A stretch of 64,000 nucleotides of DNA from Phaeovibrio sulfidiphilus (GTDB taxonomy: Bacteria > Pseudomonadota > Alphaproteobacteria > Rhodospirillales > Rhodospirillaceae), in contig NZ_JACZHT010000001.1 of assembly GCF_014861485.1 (NCBI RefSeq), positions 248,001 through 312,000 on the forward strand. Direction: 5' to 3'. The notes under the pieces were generated by a model that ran no database searches, was not told the DNA's origin, and saw only the letters and a list, made by a program, of their open reading frames with translations. The position numbers and the translations under genes were made by a program. Positions 25,620-34,093 of the stretch are shown here, in pieces; within the stretch, counting starts at the first letter, position 1, and every line of letters begins with the position of its first letter.

Positions 25620-25664
25620 AAATCCATAAACCCAGGCACAGCGATCACATTATTTTATGGATTT
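25620..25664. repeat. 11-bp perfect inverted repeat in an AT-rich island
   Basis: AAATCCATAAA (25620-25630) and TTTATGGATTT (25654-25664) are exact reverse complements separated by 23 nt. They lie ~150-190 bp upstream of the nitronate monooxygenase start. It could be an operator or a remnant of a small mobile element. Confidence 0.75.
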
Positions 25665-25701
25665 GCACAAGAAAAGCTGGGGCCCGCCGGGGCGCGGGCA
25701 C

Positions 25702-25732
25702 AAAAAAACGCCCCTCTGCGAAGACAGGGACG
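25702..25732 (-). terminator. Intrinsic terminator downstream of the lipoprotein gene
   Basis: On the minus strand the 7-bp stem CGTCCCT/AGGGGCG (one G-T pair) with a 10-nt loop is followed by seven T residues. It is about 400 bp past the lipoprotein stop and upstream of the nitronate monooxygenase promoter region. Confidence 0.6.
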
Positions 25733-25861
25733 TGGTGTGAGGGCCCGCAGGGGATCCGGACGGCCCCGAAGCGCCGGGCGGGGGGCTCCGGCAGGGCCAA
25801 GGACAGGCCCAAGGAGGCCCCGAACCGGGGGCCCAACGCCCGGGCTGGTGGAGGACTTGCA

Positions 25862-25972
25862 GCCGGGCCACAGCGGGCGCGAATGGGCCGGAGCGCAACG
25901 GGCTCAGGGCCGGGCCACAGCGGGCACGAAGGGCCGGAGTGCAACGGGCACGAGGGGCCCGAGCGCAACGGG
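25862..25972. repeat. Degenerate GC-rich direct repeats
   Basis: Three copies of the 18-mer GGGCC(G/C)GAG(C/T)GCAACGGG lie at 25885, 25931 and 25955. Two copies of GCCGGGCCACAGCGGGC lie at 25862 and 25909. Confidence 0.8.
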
Positions 25973-26071
25973 CTCACAGAGGGCTCTCGGCAGACTCTCG
26001 GCGCCCCGCAGCGGATCGCAGCGGGCGCGAGGGAGCCCGGCGCCGGATCATCCCGGCTCCCGGATACAGCC

Positions 26072-26139
26072 CTCCCCCTCCGTCAGCCGCAGGCCCACAC
26101 AGATGTCGAGCCCGGAGGCATCCTCCCCCGGCCTCAGGG
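26072..26139 (-). repeat. Duplicated 3' fragment of the adjacent lipoprotein gene
   Basis: This 68-bp segment is about 90% identical to 26173-26239, which encodes the lipoprotein's EDASGLDIYVGLQLTEGE stretch. The offset is 101 bp, not a multiple of three, and there is one extra G. Its right end overlaps the last codon and stop of the intact gene. Confidence 0.85.
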
Positions 26140-26697
26140 CTGGCGGGCGGAGCGGGCCTGGTTGTAGCGAAGCTCCCCCTCCGTCAGCTGCAGGCCCACA
26201 TAGATGTCGAGGCCGGAGGCATCCTCCCCCGCCTCGAGGGGGAGGCGAACCTCAACCCGCTCGTCGCGGTAGACGATCCGGTCCACGCTGTCCGGGAAGC
26301 GCACCGACACCGGGTAGACCTGCTTGGCCGCCTCGGAGGGGTAGAACTCGGGGATGGCCACAAAGTACTCGAACGCGGCCTCGCGCCCGTCCCGGGCGGC
26401 GGGCCCCAGCTCCAGCTGGAAGGACACGTTCATGTCCACCGTGACCCCGGAGGAATCATACGCGCACCCGCCCTCGGGAACGAGCACCCGCGCCGAAAGC
26501 CGCTCGTCTGTCACGTCCCGCCCCGGACCGGGGCCGAACTGGACCAGCTGGGCCGTGGCCGCATCAATGCGCACATGGGGGCAGGCCCGGCCGTCTTCCG
26601 TAACGAACGCATTGCACCCGCCAAGAAGAAACAGAACCGCGGCACCCGAGAGACTGGATCCGGCACGGAAACCGGAGCGACGGCAGGACCTGGACAT
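26134..26697 (-). CDS. Predicted lipoprotein, unknown function
   Basis: 187 residues. The N-terminus is basic, then hydrophobic, ending in the lipobox FLLGGC with the lipidated cysteine at residue 28. No domain was recognised in the mature part, which looks like a beta-rich periplasmic domain (VDMNVSFQLELG, FEYFVAIPEFYP, VEVRLPLEAG). The start was chosen at the second methionine because GAGG lies 8 nt upstream. It is divergent from thrB, in the place where related genomes often carry ispH. The 3' end has been partly duplicated just past the stop codon. Confidence 0.75.
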   Translation of the reverse strand: MSRSCRRSGFRAGSSLSGAAVLFLLGGCNAFVTEDGRACPHVRIDAATAQLVQFGPGPGRDVTDERLSARVLVPEGGCAYDSSGVTVDMNVSFQLELGPAARDGREAAFEYFVAIPEFYPSEAAKQVYPVSVRFPDSVDRIVYRDERVEVRLPLEAGEDASGLDIYVGLQLTEGELRYNQARSARQP

Positions 26698-26888
26698 GAA
26701 TCGGCCTCGCAGCAAGGGGAAACGGGACAACAACGGACCAAGGATAGACTTTTAACCACTCCATGAACAGTCCGGACCTGCACGCGGGCGTTCCTTTTTC
26801 CGACCGGGCACCAGCCCGTTTGCAGCCGGTCGCGCGCCGTGGTAGGAACGACCCTTGAAAAATCGCTCCATGGAAAGGCAGCACGGGC

Positions 26889-27854
26889 ATGGCGGTCTAC
26901 ACCGAAGTCTTCGACGACGATCTGGCAGAATTCCTGACGCACTACGACATCGGGCAGCCGCTCGCGCTGAAGGGAATCGCCGAGGGGGTCGAGAACTCCA
27001 ACTACCTGCTGATGACGGACCAGGGCCCCTTTATCCTGACGCTCTACGAAAAACGGGTGAAGGAGGGAGACCTCCCCTACTTCCTGGGGCTGATGCGTCA
27101 TTTCTCGGAAAAGGGCGTGGCCTGCCCCCAGCCGGTGCCCGGACGGGACGGCACCGCGCTGCGCCGCCTGAAGAACCGCCCGGCGGCCATCTTCACGTTC
27201 CTGCCCGGCGCCTGGCCCCGCCGCCCCGGGGTCGCCCAGTGCGGACAGCTGGGGAAAGCTCTGGCGGAGATGCACCTTGCGGGCCAGTCCTACCCCCACA
27301 CGCGGGCGAACGCCCTGTCCCTCGAGGGCTGGGAAGGCCTGTTCCGGGACACGGGCCACCTGGCGGACGAGTGGACCCCGGGACTGTCCGACGAGATTGC
27401 CGCCGAACTCGCGTTCCTGAAGGACAACTGGCCCCACGACCTGCCCACCGGGGTGATCCATGCGGACCTGTTTCCGGACAACGTCTTCTTCCTGGACGGC
27501 ACGCTGTCGGGCCTGATCGACTTCTATTTCGCCTGCAACGACCTTCTGGCCTATGACCTGTGCATCTGCCTGAACTCCTGGTGCTTCGAGAACCAGCGCG
27601 AGTTCAACGCCACCAAGGGCCTGCACATGATTGCGGGCTACCAGAGCGTCCGCCCGCTCACGCCCGCCGAGATCGAGGCCCTGCCGATCCTGGCCCGGGG
27701 CGCGGCCCTGCGCTTCCTTCTCACCCGGCTTTATGACGCCGCCAACACCCCCAAGGGCGCCATGGTGACCATCAAGAACCCCATGGAGTACGTGGACCGT
27801 CTGCGCTTCCACCAGAGGGTCCGCAGTGCCCTCGAATACGGGCTGCGGCCGTGA
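26889..27854 (+). CDS. thrB: Homoserine kinase (APH-type)
   Basis: 321 residues. It phosphorylates homoserine with ATP, the penultimate step of threonine synthesis. This is the aminoglycoside-phosphotransferase-fold ThrB of alpha- and gammaproteobacteria, not the GHMP kinase. Visible features are [16 protein letters not shown], the GVENSNYLL nucleotide loop, the catalytic [10 protein letters not shown] (His191, Asp193, Asn198) and the metal-binding IDFYFACND. It overlaps rnhA by 4 nt (GTGA), implying translational coupling. Confidence 0.96.
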   Translation: MAVYTEVFDDDLAEFLTHYDIGQPLALKGIAEGVENSNYLLMTDQGPFILTLYEKRVKEGDLPYFLGLMRHFSEKGVACPQPVPGRDGTALRRLKNRPAAIFTFLPGAWPRRPGVAQCGQLGKALAEMHLAGQSYPHTRANALSLEGWEGLFRDTGHLADEWTPGLSDEIAAELAFLKDNWPHDLPTGVIHADLFPDNVFFLDGTLSGLIDFYFACNDLLAYDLCICLNSWCFENQREFNATKGLHMIAGYQSVRPLTPAEIEALPILARGAALRFLLTRLYDAANTPKGAMVTIKNPMEYVDRLRFHQRVRSALEYGLRP

Positions 27855-28372
27855 GCGAGACCGTGAGCACGAGCGGAAGCGACACCGGGCGCGAGGCCGC
27901 CGGTCCGGTCCGGGTGGACGCCTTCACCGACGGAGCCTGTTCCGGCAACCCGGGCCCCGGAGGCTGGGGCGTGCTCCTGCGCTGGGGCGGGCACGAAAAA
28001 ACCTTCTACGGAAGCGACCCCGACACCACGAACAACCGCATGGAGATGATGGCCGTCATCGCCGCGCTGGAAAGCCTGAAGCGCCCCGTCGCCGTGCGGA
28101 TCCACACGGACTCCCGCTACGTGCACGACGGGATCACCCGCTGGATCCACGGCTGGCGGAAAAACGGCTGGAAGACGGCGTCGAAACAGACCGTGCGCAA
28201 CGTGGATCTCTGGCAGAGGCTGGAGGCGGCCATGAAACCCCACACCCTGGAGTGGGAGTGGGTGCGCGGCCACGCCGGTCACGAGGACAACGAGCGGGCG
28301 GATGCCCTCGCCCGGCAGGGCTCCAAAGAGGCCCGGGACTCCGTGACGGCCAAGGGCAGCCCCTCCGGCTGA
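27851..28372 (+). CDS. rnhA: Ribonuclease HI
   Basis: 173 residues. It cleaves RNA in RNA:DNA hybrids. The four metal-binding acidic residues are visible: Asp27 (FTDGAC), Glu65 (NNRMEMM), Asp87 (HTDSRY) and Asp151 (ERADALA), plus the His of VRGHAGH. It starts with GTG inside the thrB stop. A ~20-residue Ser/Thr/Gly N-terminal extension precedes the fold. The thrB-rnhA pair is common in alphaproteobacteria. Confidence 0.96.
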   Translation: MSETVSTSGSDTGREAAGPVRVDAFTDGACSGNPGPGGWGVLLRWGGHEKTFYGSDPDTTNNRMEMMAVIAALESLKRPVAVRIHTDSRYVHDGITRWIHGWRKNGWKTASKQTVRNVDLWQRLEAAMKPHTLEWEWVRGHAGHEDNERADALARQGSKEARDSVTAKGSPSG

Positions 28373-28417
28373 ACCGGGGGCCGACTGCGGACACCGGCGA
28401 GCGCAAGAGGGAGCGCT

Positions 28418-30025
28418 CTAGCGCCCCTCCCAGCGGATGGCCATCAGGGCGATGTCGTCGCTCTGGGCCTGATCCTTCCGGAACTCCCCCACGTCCTCCA
28501 GAACGCGGTCCACGATCTCCCGGGCGCTGCCCGTGCTGGCAAGGGGCGCCAGGGCCTTCTCCAGGCGATCGGCGGTGTACTGGTCCCTCTGGGGGTTCAT
28601 GGCCTCGGTCACGCCGTCCGTATAGAAAACCACGGCGTCCCCGGCACCAAGCTGGATGGTCCCGATGGTGTAGACCGTGTCCTCGAACAGCCCCAGGGGC
28701 TCGCCCCCCACCTTCTCGATGCGCCGGGCTGTTCCCTCGGCGCGGTTGAGGACAATGGCCGGCTCATGCCCCGCATCCACGTAAGTGACCCGCCCGGTCT
28801 CCATGTTCAGGACACCGGCCACCAGGGTCACGAACATGCCCTCCGGGTTGTTGCGCAGCAGGGTCTGGTTCACGGCGGTCAGGGCGTTCTGGAGGTGCTC
28901 GGGATCGTCCCGGACGGCGGCCCCCAGGAGCGTCTTGGTAATGGCCATGAACAGGGCCGCGGGGAAGCCCTTGTCCGACACGTCCCCGATGACAAAGTAC
29001 AGGTGGCGGGAATCGATGGGGAAGAAATCATACAGGTCGCCGCCCACGGCCTTTGCCGGATCGACAACGGCGTACAGATCCACGTTCCGGGCAATGCGGA
29101 CGTCAAAATTGTTGGGCAGGAGGCCCATCTGGATGGCCCGGGCCGCAGAGACCTCGTCCTCCATCTTCTGTTTCTGCTGGTAGGTCTCCCGCAGGGTGAC
29201 CAGATAGAACTCCAGGCGGGTCAGGAGGGATTCAAACCCGGAGGCCAGGGTCTCGATCTCCATAACCCGCTCGTTCTTGAGGGACTCGATCGAGGCCTTG
29301 ATGCTGGCATCCGGCTTGAAGTTGTCCTCGGCCAGCCGGGCCATGTCGCTGGTCAGCGTGCCCAGGCTCTCGGTCGCCCGCCCCACCAGCGAGCGCGACA
29401 GCATCACCCCCACGGAAATCAGGACAAGGCACAGGGCCGTCGCGGTCAGGAACTGGAGCCGGGCCGACGCGTTCAGATCCCGGGTGGTCAGGCTCAGAAG
29501 AAGGGCGCTGGAGGTGTCCACCTGGCCGTGGGGAATGGGCACCGCAACCAGCAGCATGGGCGGATCCAGAAAGAGAAACGACCGGGGTGTGTAGGCGATC
29601 CGCGACAGGGCCTGCCCCTCCACCAGGGCCTGCTTCACAAGGCGGATGTCCTCCTCGGTGGCCTCCCCCGCATTGACGGAAAAGAGAACCCGCCGCCGGG
29701 CGTCAAACAGCCGGATGCTCTCGATGTTGTCGTGGGAGGCCAGCCGCTCCAGAAGGGTCCGGGCGTCGCCGGACAGCCCGCCCGCGTCCGAGACCGCCCC
29801 CGCGGCCCCCAGGCGGTCGGCAATCAGGGTGGCGATGGTCTCGCTCTGGGAGCACAGCCGCACCACCGTCGCCCGAAGGGACACGAAGCCCGTCACCGTC
29901 GCGGTGGACAGAACCGCCACCGCGATGAGGACGGCAAAAAGGGTGCTGAGGGTCGAGCGCAATGCGATCCGTGCACGGGGTCTGGAGGCAGACTCGCGGG
30001 ATGTAGGAACCTCTTGCGCGCTCAT
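28418..30025 (-). CDS. Membrane-anchored SpoIIE/RsbU-type serine phosphatase with HAMP linker
   Basis: 535 residues. A transmembrane helix at ~24-50, an extracytoplasmic sensor domain to ~190 and a second helix (FLTATALCLVLISVGVML, ~190-212) are followed by a HAMP-like segment and coiled coil. A PP2C-type SpoIIE phosphatase domain follows (from ~310). Metal-binding aspartates sit in GGDLYDFF, GDVSDKG, YTDGVTEA and SDDIALMA. Such proteins dephosphorylate anti-sigma-factor antagonists in partner-switching systems, but no antagonist or anti-sigma gene is next to it. The start was chosen at MSAQEV (GGGAG 7 nt upstream). The upstream neighbour, 16 nt away, is a small membrane protein on the same strand, likely in one operon. 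Confidence 0.9.
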   Translation of the reverse strand: MSAQEVPTSRESASRPRARIALRSTLSTLFAVLIAVAVLSTATVTGFVSLRATVVRLCSQSETIATLIADRLGAAGAVSDAGGLSGDARTLLERLASHDNIESIRLFDARRRVLFSVNAGEATEEDIRLVKQALVEGQALSRIAYTPRSFLFLDPPMLLVAVPIPHGQVDTSSALLLSLTTRDLNASARLQFLTATALCLVLISVGVMLSRSLVGRATESLGTLTSDMARLAEDNFKPDASIKASIESLKNERVMEIETLASGFESLLTRLEFYLVTLRETYQQKQKMEDEVSAARAIQMGLLPNNFDVRIARNVDLYAVVDPAKAVGGDLYDFFPIDSRHLYFVIGDVSDKGFPAALFMAITKTLLGAAVRDDPEHLQNALTAVNQTLLRNNPEGMFVTLVAGVLNMETGRVTYVDAGHEPAIVLNRAEGTARRIEKVGGEPLGLFEDTVYTIGTIQLGAGDAVVFYTDGVTEAMNPQRDQYTADRLEKALAPLASTGSAREIVDRVLEDVGEFRKDQAQSDDIALMAIRWEGR

Positions 30026-30041
30026 GACAGCTCCCGAAAGG

Positions 30042-30353
30042 CTAGAAGGGGCGATGGGGGGGCTTCGTCTTCTTCCGGGAGGAGCCCCAGAGCCCCAGGT
30101 AGCGGGCACACAGGGCCATGAAAATCACGCCGGCCAGTAGGGCAAGGCCAACCTCTCCGGCGGTCCAGCTTTCCCGGTGCGCGTAGCCCAGGGCCGGAGC
30201 CGAGGGATAGGGCTGCATGGGCTGAATCGGTTCGGGCCAGAAGGACGAGGATTTCGGCGGAGCCACCTCAGGCTGGGCCTGGACCGGGAGGGACTCCACC
30301 GGAGTTTCCGACGCAGACGCACCGCTGTGCGGTTCGGAAGTGTCTAAGGGCAC
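30042..30353 (-). CDS. Small single-pass membrane protein, unknown function
   Basis: 103 residues starting at a GTG preceded by a consensus AAGGAGGA 6 nt upstream, one of the best ribosome-binding sites in the window. Longer in-frame starts lack one. The N-terminal ~65 residues are Pro/Ser/Glu rich; one hydrophobic helix (GEVGLALLAGVIFMALCARY) precedes a short basic C-terminus. It lies 16 nt upstream of the SpoIIE phosphatase gene, so it may be a partner or regulator. No family was recognised. Confidence 0.65.
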   Translation of the reverse strand: MPLDTSEPHSGASASETPVESLPVQAQPEVAPPKSSSFWPEPIQPMQPYPSAPALGYAHRESWTAGEVGLALLAGVIFMALCARYLGLWGSSRKKTKPPHRPF

Positions 30354-30540
30354 GCGATGTCCTCCTTTGGACTGGCGCGGCTCCCGTCCTGCCGGCTGCG
30401 AGCCCTGAGGCCACCACGGCAGAACGCAAAAGGGATCCGGAGCCCCGACGGGCCCGGTCCGGAAACAGCGCAATCGAAGTGTCAAATGGACGGGGACGTC
30501 CGGGGCTGCTCTTCAGTCTAGAGCCTAACCAGAAAACGCC

Positions 30541-30696
30541 AAAAAGAAAACCCCGTCCGGGAGGAGAGAACCGGACGGGGTTTGGCCGCTTTCCCCAGAT
30601 TGACTTCCGCCAGGCGATGCGTCCCCTTTGCTGGCGGAGGTCGATGCGACCGGACATGGAAAGAAGCGGCAGAACTAGAAGTCAGGAGTGCCTTCT
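30541..30696 (-). ncRNA. Candidate Fur-regulated small RNA
   Basis: The predicted ~155-nt transcript begins about 7 nt after a -10 element and ends at a strong intrinsic terminator. Internal structure is plausible: GTCAG/CTGAC near the 5' end, a near-perfect 12-bp stem (GACCTCCGCCAG / CTGGCGGAAGTC, 30603-30643), and the terminator stem. The terminator loop reads UUCUCUCCUC, complementary to GAGGAG-type ribosome-binding sites, as in anti-Shine-Dalgarno loops of known regulatory RNAs. The only internal ATG frame has no ribosome-binding site and runs through the terminator, so it is probably non-coding. No known RNA family was recognised. Confidence 0.55.
30548..30583 (-). terminator. Strong intrinsic terminator of the candidate sRNA
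   Basis: A perfect 13-bp stem (AAACCCCGTCCGG / CCGGACGGGGTTT) with a 10-nt pyrimidine-rich loop is followed on the minus strand by TCTTTTT. The nearest upstream minus-strand gene ends about 740 bp away, so it most likely serves the local transcript. Confidence 0.85.
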
Positions 30697-30703
30697 GACG
30701 ACG

Positions 30704-30732
30704 ACTATCCAGCAACTGATAATCATTGTCAA
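30704..30732 (-). promoter_or_regulatory. Sigma70-like promoter overlapped by a Fur box
   Basis: The -35 TTGACA (30732-30727, six of six consensus) and -10 GATAGT (30709-30704) are separated by exactly 17 nt. The plus-strand sequence TGATAATCATTGTCA at 30717-30731 matches the 7-1-7 Fur motif TGATAAT-N-ATTATCA at all but one position. It lies across the -35 and spacer, where Fur-Fe2+ would block RNA polymerase. Confidence 0.65.
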
Positions 30733-31003
30733 CATAGAAAACGCATCTTTTTTCATCCGGGGGAAAAAATCCACCCGAAGCAGGCCCACGGATCGGCGCC
30801 GAGGCCGGATTTCCCGGGTTTCCGGGGGACATCCCGGGCCGTCGGGCAAAAAGGAAGCGGGGAGCGGACAGAAAGCCGCACCGGCTGTGCCGCCCGCACG
30901 GGCCGAAAGGGGGGCCGGGACCGTCTTCCCGGGCAGACTCCGGCGGACGCGGGCGGAAACGGGACCGGATCGGGGCTCACGTGGGCAGGGACTCGCAGGC
31001 TCC

Positions 31004-31144
31004 GGCAAGACCACCGGCGGCGCGACCGGATCGGGGGTGGACACCGAAGCGACCCGCGGGCTCCGGCAGGACTACACAAGGAACGACCGGCTCAGGGCCG
31101 ACACCACAGGAATCGGCAAGACCACCGGCGGCGCAACCGGATCG
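31004..31144. repeat. 30-bp direct repeats in the spacer downstream of the helicase gene
   Basis: GGCAAGACCACCGGCGGCGC and the following 10 bases occur at 31004 and again at 31115 with one mismatch. The intervening sequence contains weaker relatives. Confidence 0.8.
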
Positions 31145-31321
31145 TGGCCGACGCCACAGGACTGGCGGGGGCGGACACACACCCTCACGGCGCCCGGTGG
31201 GGCCCCCTCTGCCCCCGTCGGGACACTCGGCCCCCGCTCGCGTGCGGACAATCGCCACGCCCCCGGCCCTGCCCCCCTGCGGACGGATCCACGCGCGCCG
31301 GAGGCCCGGCGGCCTGCAGGA

Positions 31322-34093
31322 TCAGGGCTCTCGCGGAGCACCCCCGTTCTCGGCCCGGACAATGGCCACGGCCTCCGCCAGCCCGACCCTCTCCACCACC
31401 ACACCGGGGGGGAAGGCGCTCAGCAGGCGCGACGGCGTGCGGGAATCCAGCATCACAAACACACCCCGGTCCCGGCTGGAGCGCACAAGCCGCCCGAAGG
31501 CCTGTTTCAGGCGCAGGCGGGTGATGCGGTCGTCGTACCGGGTCTTGCCCCACACGTCCCGCCGGGCCTTGTGGAGGATGTCCGGGCGGGGCCAGGGGAC
31601 GCGATCGAAGACAATCAGGCGCAGGGACCGCCCGGGCACATCCACACCGTCGCGCACCGCATCCGTCCCCAGCAGGCAGGAATTTTCCTCCTCCCGGAAG
31701 ATGGACACCAGCGTGCCCGTGTCCATGGCGTCCACGTGCTGGGCGTAGAGGGGCAGGTTCTGGCGGGCCAGCTCCGGCGCAATCCGGTCGTACACCGCCC
31801 GCAGACGGGACACGGCCGTGAACAGCCCCAGCCCCCCGCCCCCCGAGGCCCGGAACAGGGCGGACACGGCACTGGCCACCCGGTCGGGCACGTCCCGGGC
31901 CACGTCGGTGACGATCAGCACCCGGGTCATGGAGGGGTAGTCATAGGGCGAGGCCACCGCGGCCCGGATGGCCGGCTCCTCCAGGTGGATGGCCCCGGTG
32001 CGGCACTCCGCCACCCGCCACGAGGCCTCCGGGTCCGGATCGTTCGCGGACAGGTCACGCAGCGTGGCCGAGGTGATCACCACCCCCTGGGCCGTGCGGG
32101 ACAGAACACCGGCGAGCGGGCGGGTCGGATCGATCCAGTGGCGGCACAGCCCCACGTCCAGCTCCTGACCGTCGCTGCGCTCCACCGCCAGCCAGTCCAC
32201 AAAGCCGTCGGGCGTGGGCTCCCCCAGGCCGCGAACGATATCGCGCCAGGCCCTCAGGGGCGCAATGACCCGCCACTCCAGGGACCGGGCCAGGGACTCG
32301 ATCCGGTGGCGCACCGCGCTGTCCAGGGTCTCGGCCTCCGCGTCCAGGCTCTTGAGCAGGGCCCGGCTGAACTGCTGAAGGGGGGTGAACAGGGCCTCCA
32401 GCGCCTCGCGGGCGGCCGGTGCGCAGTCCACAAGGGCCTCCGAGGCGGGGACCACCTCGGTTTCCAGGCTGTGCCCCCGCTCGCCGTCCCGGGCCCGGGC
32501 GTGGACCTGCTCGCGGAAGGCGCCCAGAAGGGCCTCCAGAGGGCCAAGGGGCGAGCCCCCCGCAAGACGGGCCTGCCAGCCCATGGAGGGAAGGACCGAG
32601 GCCGCGGCCAGCGCGTCATCCAGAAACTCGGCGGCGTCCGTATCCGCCTCGAACAGGCCTTCCGCCCGGCGCTTCAGGCCCCGCCCCCGGGAGCGGGCCC
32701 CGGCGTCCTCGGCGCCCAGAAGCCAGCGGCGCATCTCCATGCCCTCCTGGGCCGTGACATGGACCGCAAAGGCCGAATCCGCCGCATCGAACAGGTGGTG
32801 CCCCTCGTCAAAGACGTAACGGGTCGGGTGGCTGTCGTCGTCCAGGCCGCCCAGAGCCGCCTGAACCAGGACCAGCGCGTGATTGGCCACCACAAGGCGT
32901 GCCTGCCCCGCCCGCCGGACGGCGCGCTCGACAAAGCAGCGGTTGAAGTGGTCGCAGCCCGAGAAGATGCACTCGCCGCGCCGGTCCGCAAGGCCCAGGG
33001 TGCGCTCGCGCCCCGCCAGGTCCGCCAGCCAGCCGGGGAAGTCGCCGCCCATCATGTCGCCGTCCCGGGTGGCCTCCGCCCAGCGGGCCATCAGGCCCAG
33101 GGGGACCGCCTCCCGCGGACTGGCGCCGATCCGGCGGACGGCCTCCTCCAGGTTCAGAAGGCACAGATAGTTTTCCCGCCCCTTGCGCACCACCACGTGG
33201 CGCGCCTTCTCCACCGGGTCGGGGTAGAGCCGGTCCAGCTCCTGGTCCAGCTGGCGCTGAAGGTTGCGGGTGTAGGTGCTGATCCAGACCGCGCCGCCGT
33301 TCTTCTCGGCCCACAGGCTGGAGGGCGCGATATAGCCAAGGGTCTTGCCGACCCCGGTCCCGGCCTCCGCCAGGACCACGTTGGGTGCGTTCTTCCGCTT
33401 TCCCGGAGTGAAGGCCGGGCACACCGCCGAGGTGTAGTCCGCCTGCTGGACCCGATGCTCCGAATCCGCGCCCAGAAGGGACTTCAGCCGGGCCCGGGCC
33501 TCGTCCGGGGTGACGGACAGGTTGCCCGGAGGCGGCAGGGGCGGAAACTCGGGGATCTCGGGCAGGCGCGACCAGACGGCAAAGGCCCGCGACGCGCCGC
33601 TGCGGGGCTCGGGTCCGGCACCCAGGGCCTGGAGAACCGGGAACGTCCATTCCCAGCCGCCCCGGCCCATGACCTCGGCCAGACCCACCGCGGTCTCCCG
33701 TTCCTTCGAGGCTGTCCGGGCCAGCCGGGCAAACAGGGCCATGGCCGCCGCCGGAAGCACAAGGGCCTCGGCCTCCAGGCTGTCCGGAGGCGCCGTCCCC
33801 AGCGCGCGGGCAAGGCCTCCAGGGGTCGGCGAGGCAAACTCCGCCGGGCAGGCAAAGGCAAACAGCTCCATCAGGTCGAAGGCGGGGAACCAGGACAGGC
33901 CAAGGCGCCGGGCCACGTGAAGCCGGTGGCACACCATGGGGCGCAGGCTCTCGATGCGGGACTGGAGACCCACACCGGGGCGGACGGTCTCGATCTCGCC
34001 GCCGGGGAACACCAGGACGCCCCCCTCCGCCCCGACGGCCAGGGCCGGAACAGGAGGCGGGTAGACGGGAGCGTGATCCGGCGGATGGGGCAT
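31322..34093 (-). CDS. DinG/YoaA-family ATP-dependent DNA helicase (XPD-like, Fe-S)
   Basis: 923 residues of superfamily 2, XPD-like 5'-3' helicase. Walker A is AEAGTGVGKT (~residue 240) and the DEAH-box variant is FDEGHH (~429). Fe-S-cluster cysteines lie in YLCLL and CIFSGCDHFNRC (~308 and 377-389). Motif III-VI regions include ITSATL and a QAFGRLVRSSRDRG arginine-finger segment. A ~200-residue N-terminal region without recognised motifs precedes the helicase core. It likely unwinds forked or R-loop/D-loop structures during repair. It stands alone, with GC-rich spacers on both sides. Confidence 0.92.
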   Translation of the reverse strand: MPHPPDHAPVYPPPVPALAVGAEGGVLVFPGGEIETVRPGVGLQSRIESLRPMVCHRLHVARRLGLSWFPAFDLMELFAFACPAEFASPTPGGLARALGTAPPDSLEAEALVLPAAAMALFARLARTASKERETAVGLAEVMGRGGWEWTFPVLQALGAGPEPRSGASRAFAVWSRLPEIPEFPPLPPPGNLSVTPDEARARLKSLLGADSEHRVQQADYTSAVCPAFTPGKRKNAPNVVLAEAGTGVGKTLGYIAPSSLWAEKNGGAVWISTYTRNLQRQLDQELDRLYPDPVEKARHVVVRKGRENYLCLLNLEEAVRRIGASPREAVPLGLMARWAEATRDGDMMGGDFPGWLADLAGRERTLGLADRRGECIFSGCDHFNRCFVERAVRRAGQARLVVANHALVLVQAALGGLDDDSHPTRYVFDEGHHLFDAADSAFAVHVTAQEGMEMRRWLLGAEDAGARSRGRGLKRRAEGLFEADTDAAEFLDDALAAASVLPSMGWQARLAGGSPLGPLEALLGAFREQVHARARDGERGHSLETEVVPASEALVDCAPAAREALEALFTPLQQFSRALLKSLDAEAETLDSAVRHRIESLARSLEWRVIAPLRAWRDIVRGLGEPTPDGFVDWLAVERSDGQELDVGLCRHWIDPTRPLAGVLSRTAQGVVITSATLRDLSANDPDPEASWRVAECRTGAIHLEEPAIRAAVASPYDYPSMTRVLIVTDVARDVPDRVASAVSALFRASGGGGLGLFTAVSRLRAVYDRIAPELARQNLPLYAQHVDAMDTGTLVSIFREEENSCLLGTDAVRDGVDVPGRSLRLIVFDRVPWPRPDILHKARRDVWGKTRYDDRITRLRLKQAFGRLVRSSRDRGVFVMLDSRTPSRLLSAFPPGVVVERVGLAEAVAIVRAENGGAPREP

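Larger units (their letters stand above)
25474..26133. other. Spacer with AT-rich island, terminator and GC repeats
   Basis: No gene is seen. From left to right it holds an A+T-rich island (25555-25680) with an 11-bp inverted repeat, a terminator (25702-25732), degenerate GC repeats (25862-25972) and a duplicated 3' fragment of the next gene (26072-26139). The last three are listed separately. Confidence 0.6.
30354..31321. other. Long intergenic region with candidate sRNA and repeats
   Basis: This is the longest gene-free stretch of the window. It contains a candidate Fur-controlled small RNA (30541-30732, listed separately) and a GC-rich part (~30840-31320) with 30-bp direct repeats. Several open frames exist but have low-complexity products and no ribosome-binding site. 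Antisense open frames running into the helicase gene are shadows. Confidence 0.6.

Noticed and set aside
25860-25975. CRISPR-like array of short repeats
   Set aside because: Unit spacing is irregular (46 and 24 bp), spacers are related to the repeats, and no cas genes are present.
30268-30657. Possible short protein encoded in the sRNA candidate (MSGRIDLRQQ...)
   Set aside because: There is no ribosome-binding site before the ATG, and the frame continues through the terminator into the next gene.
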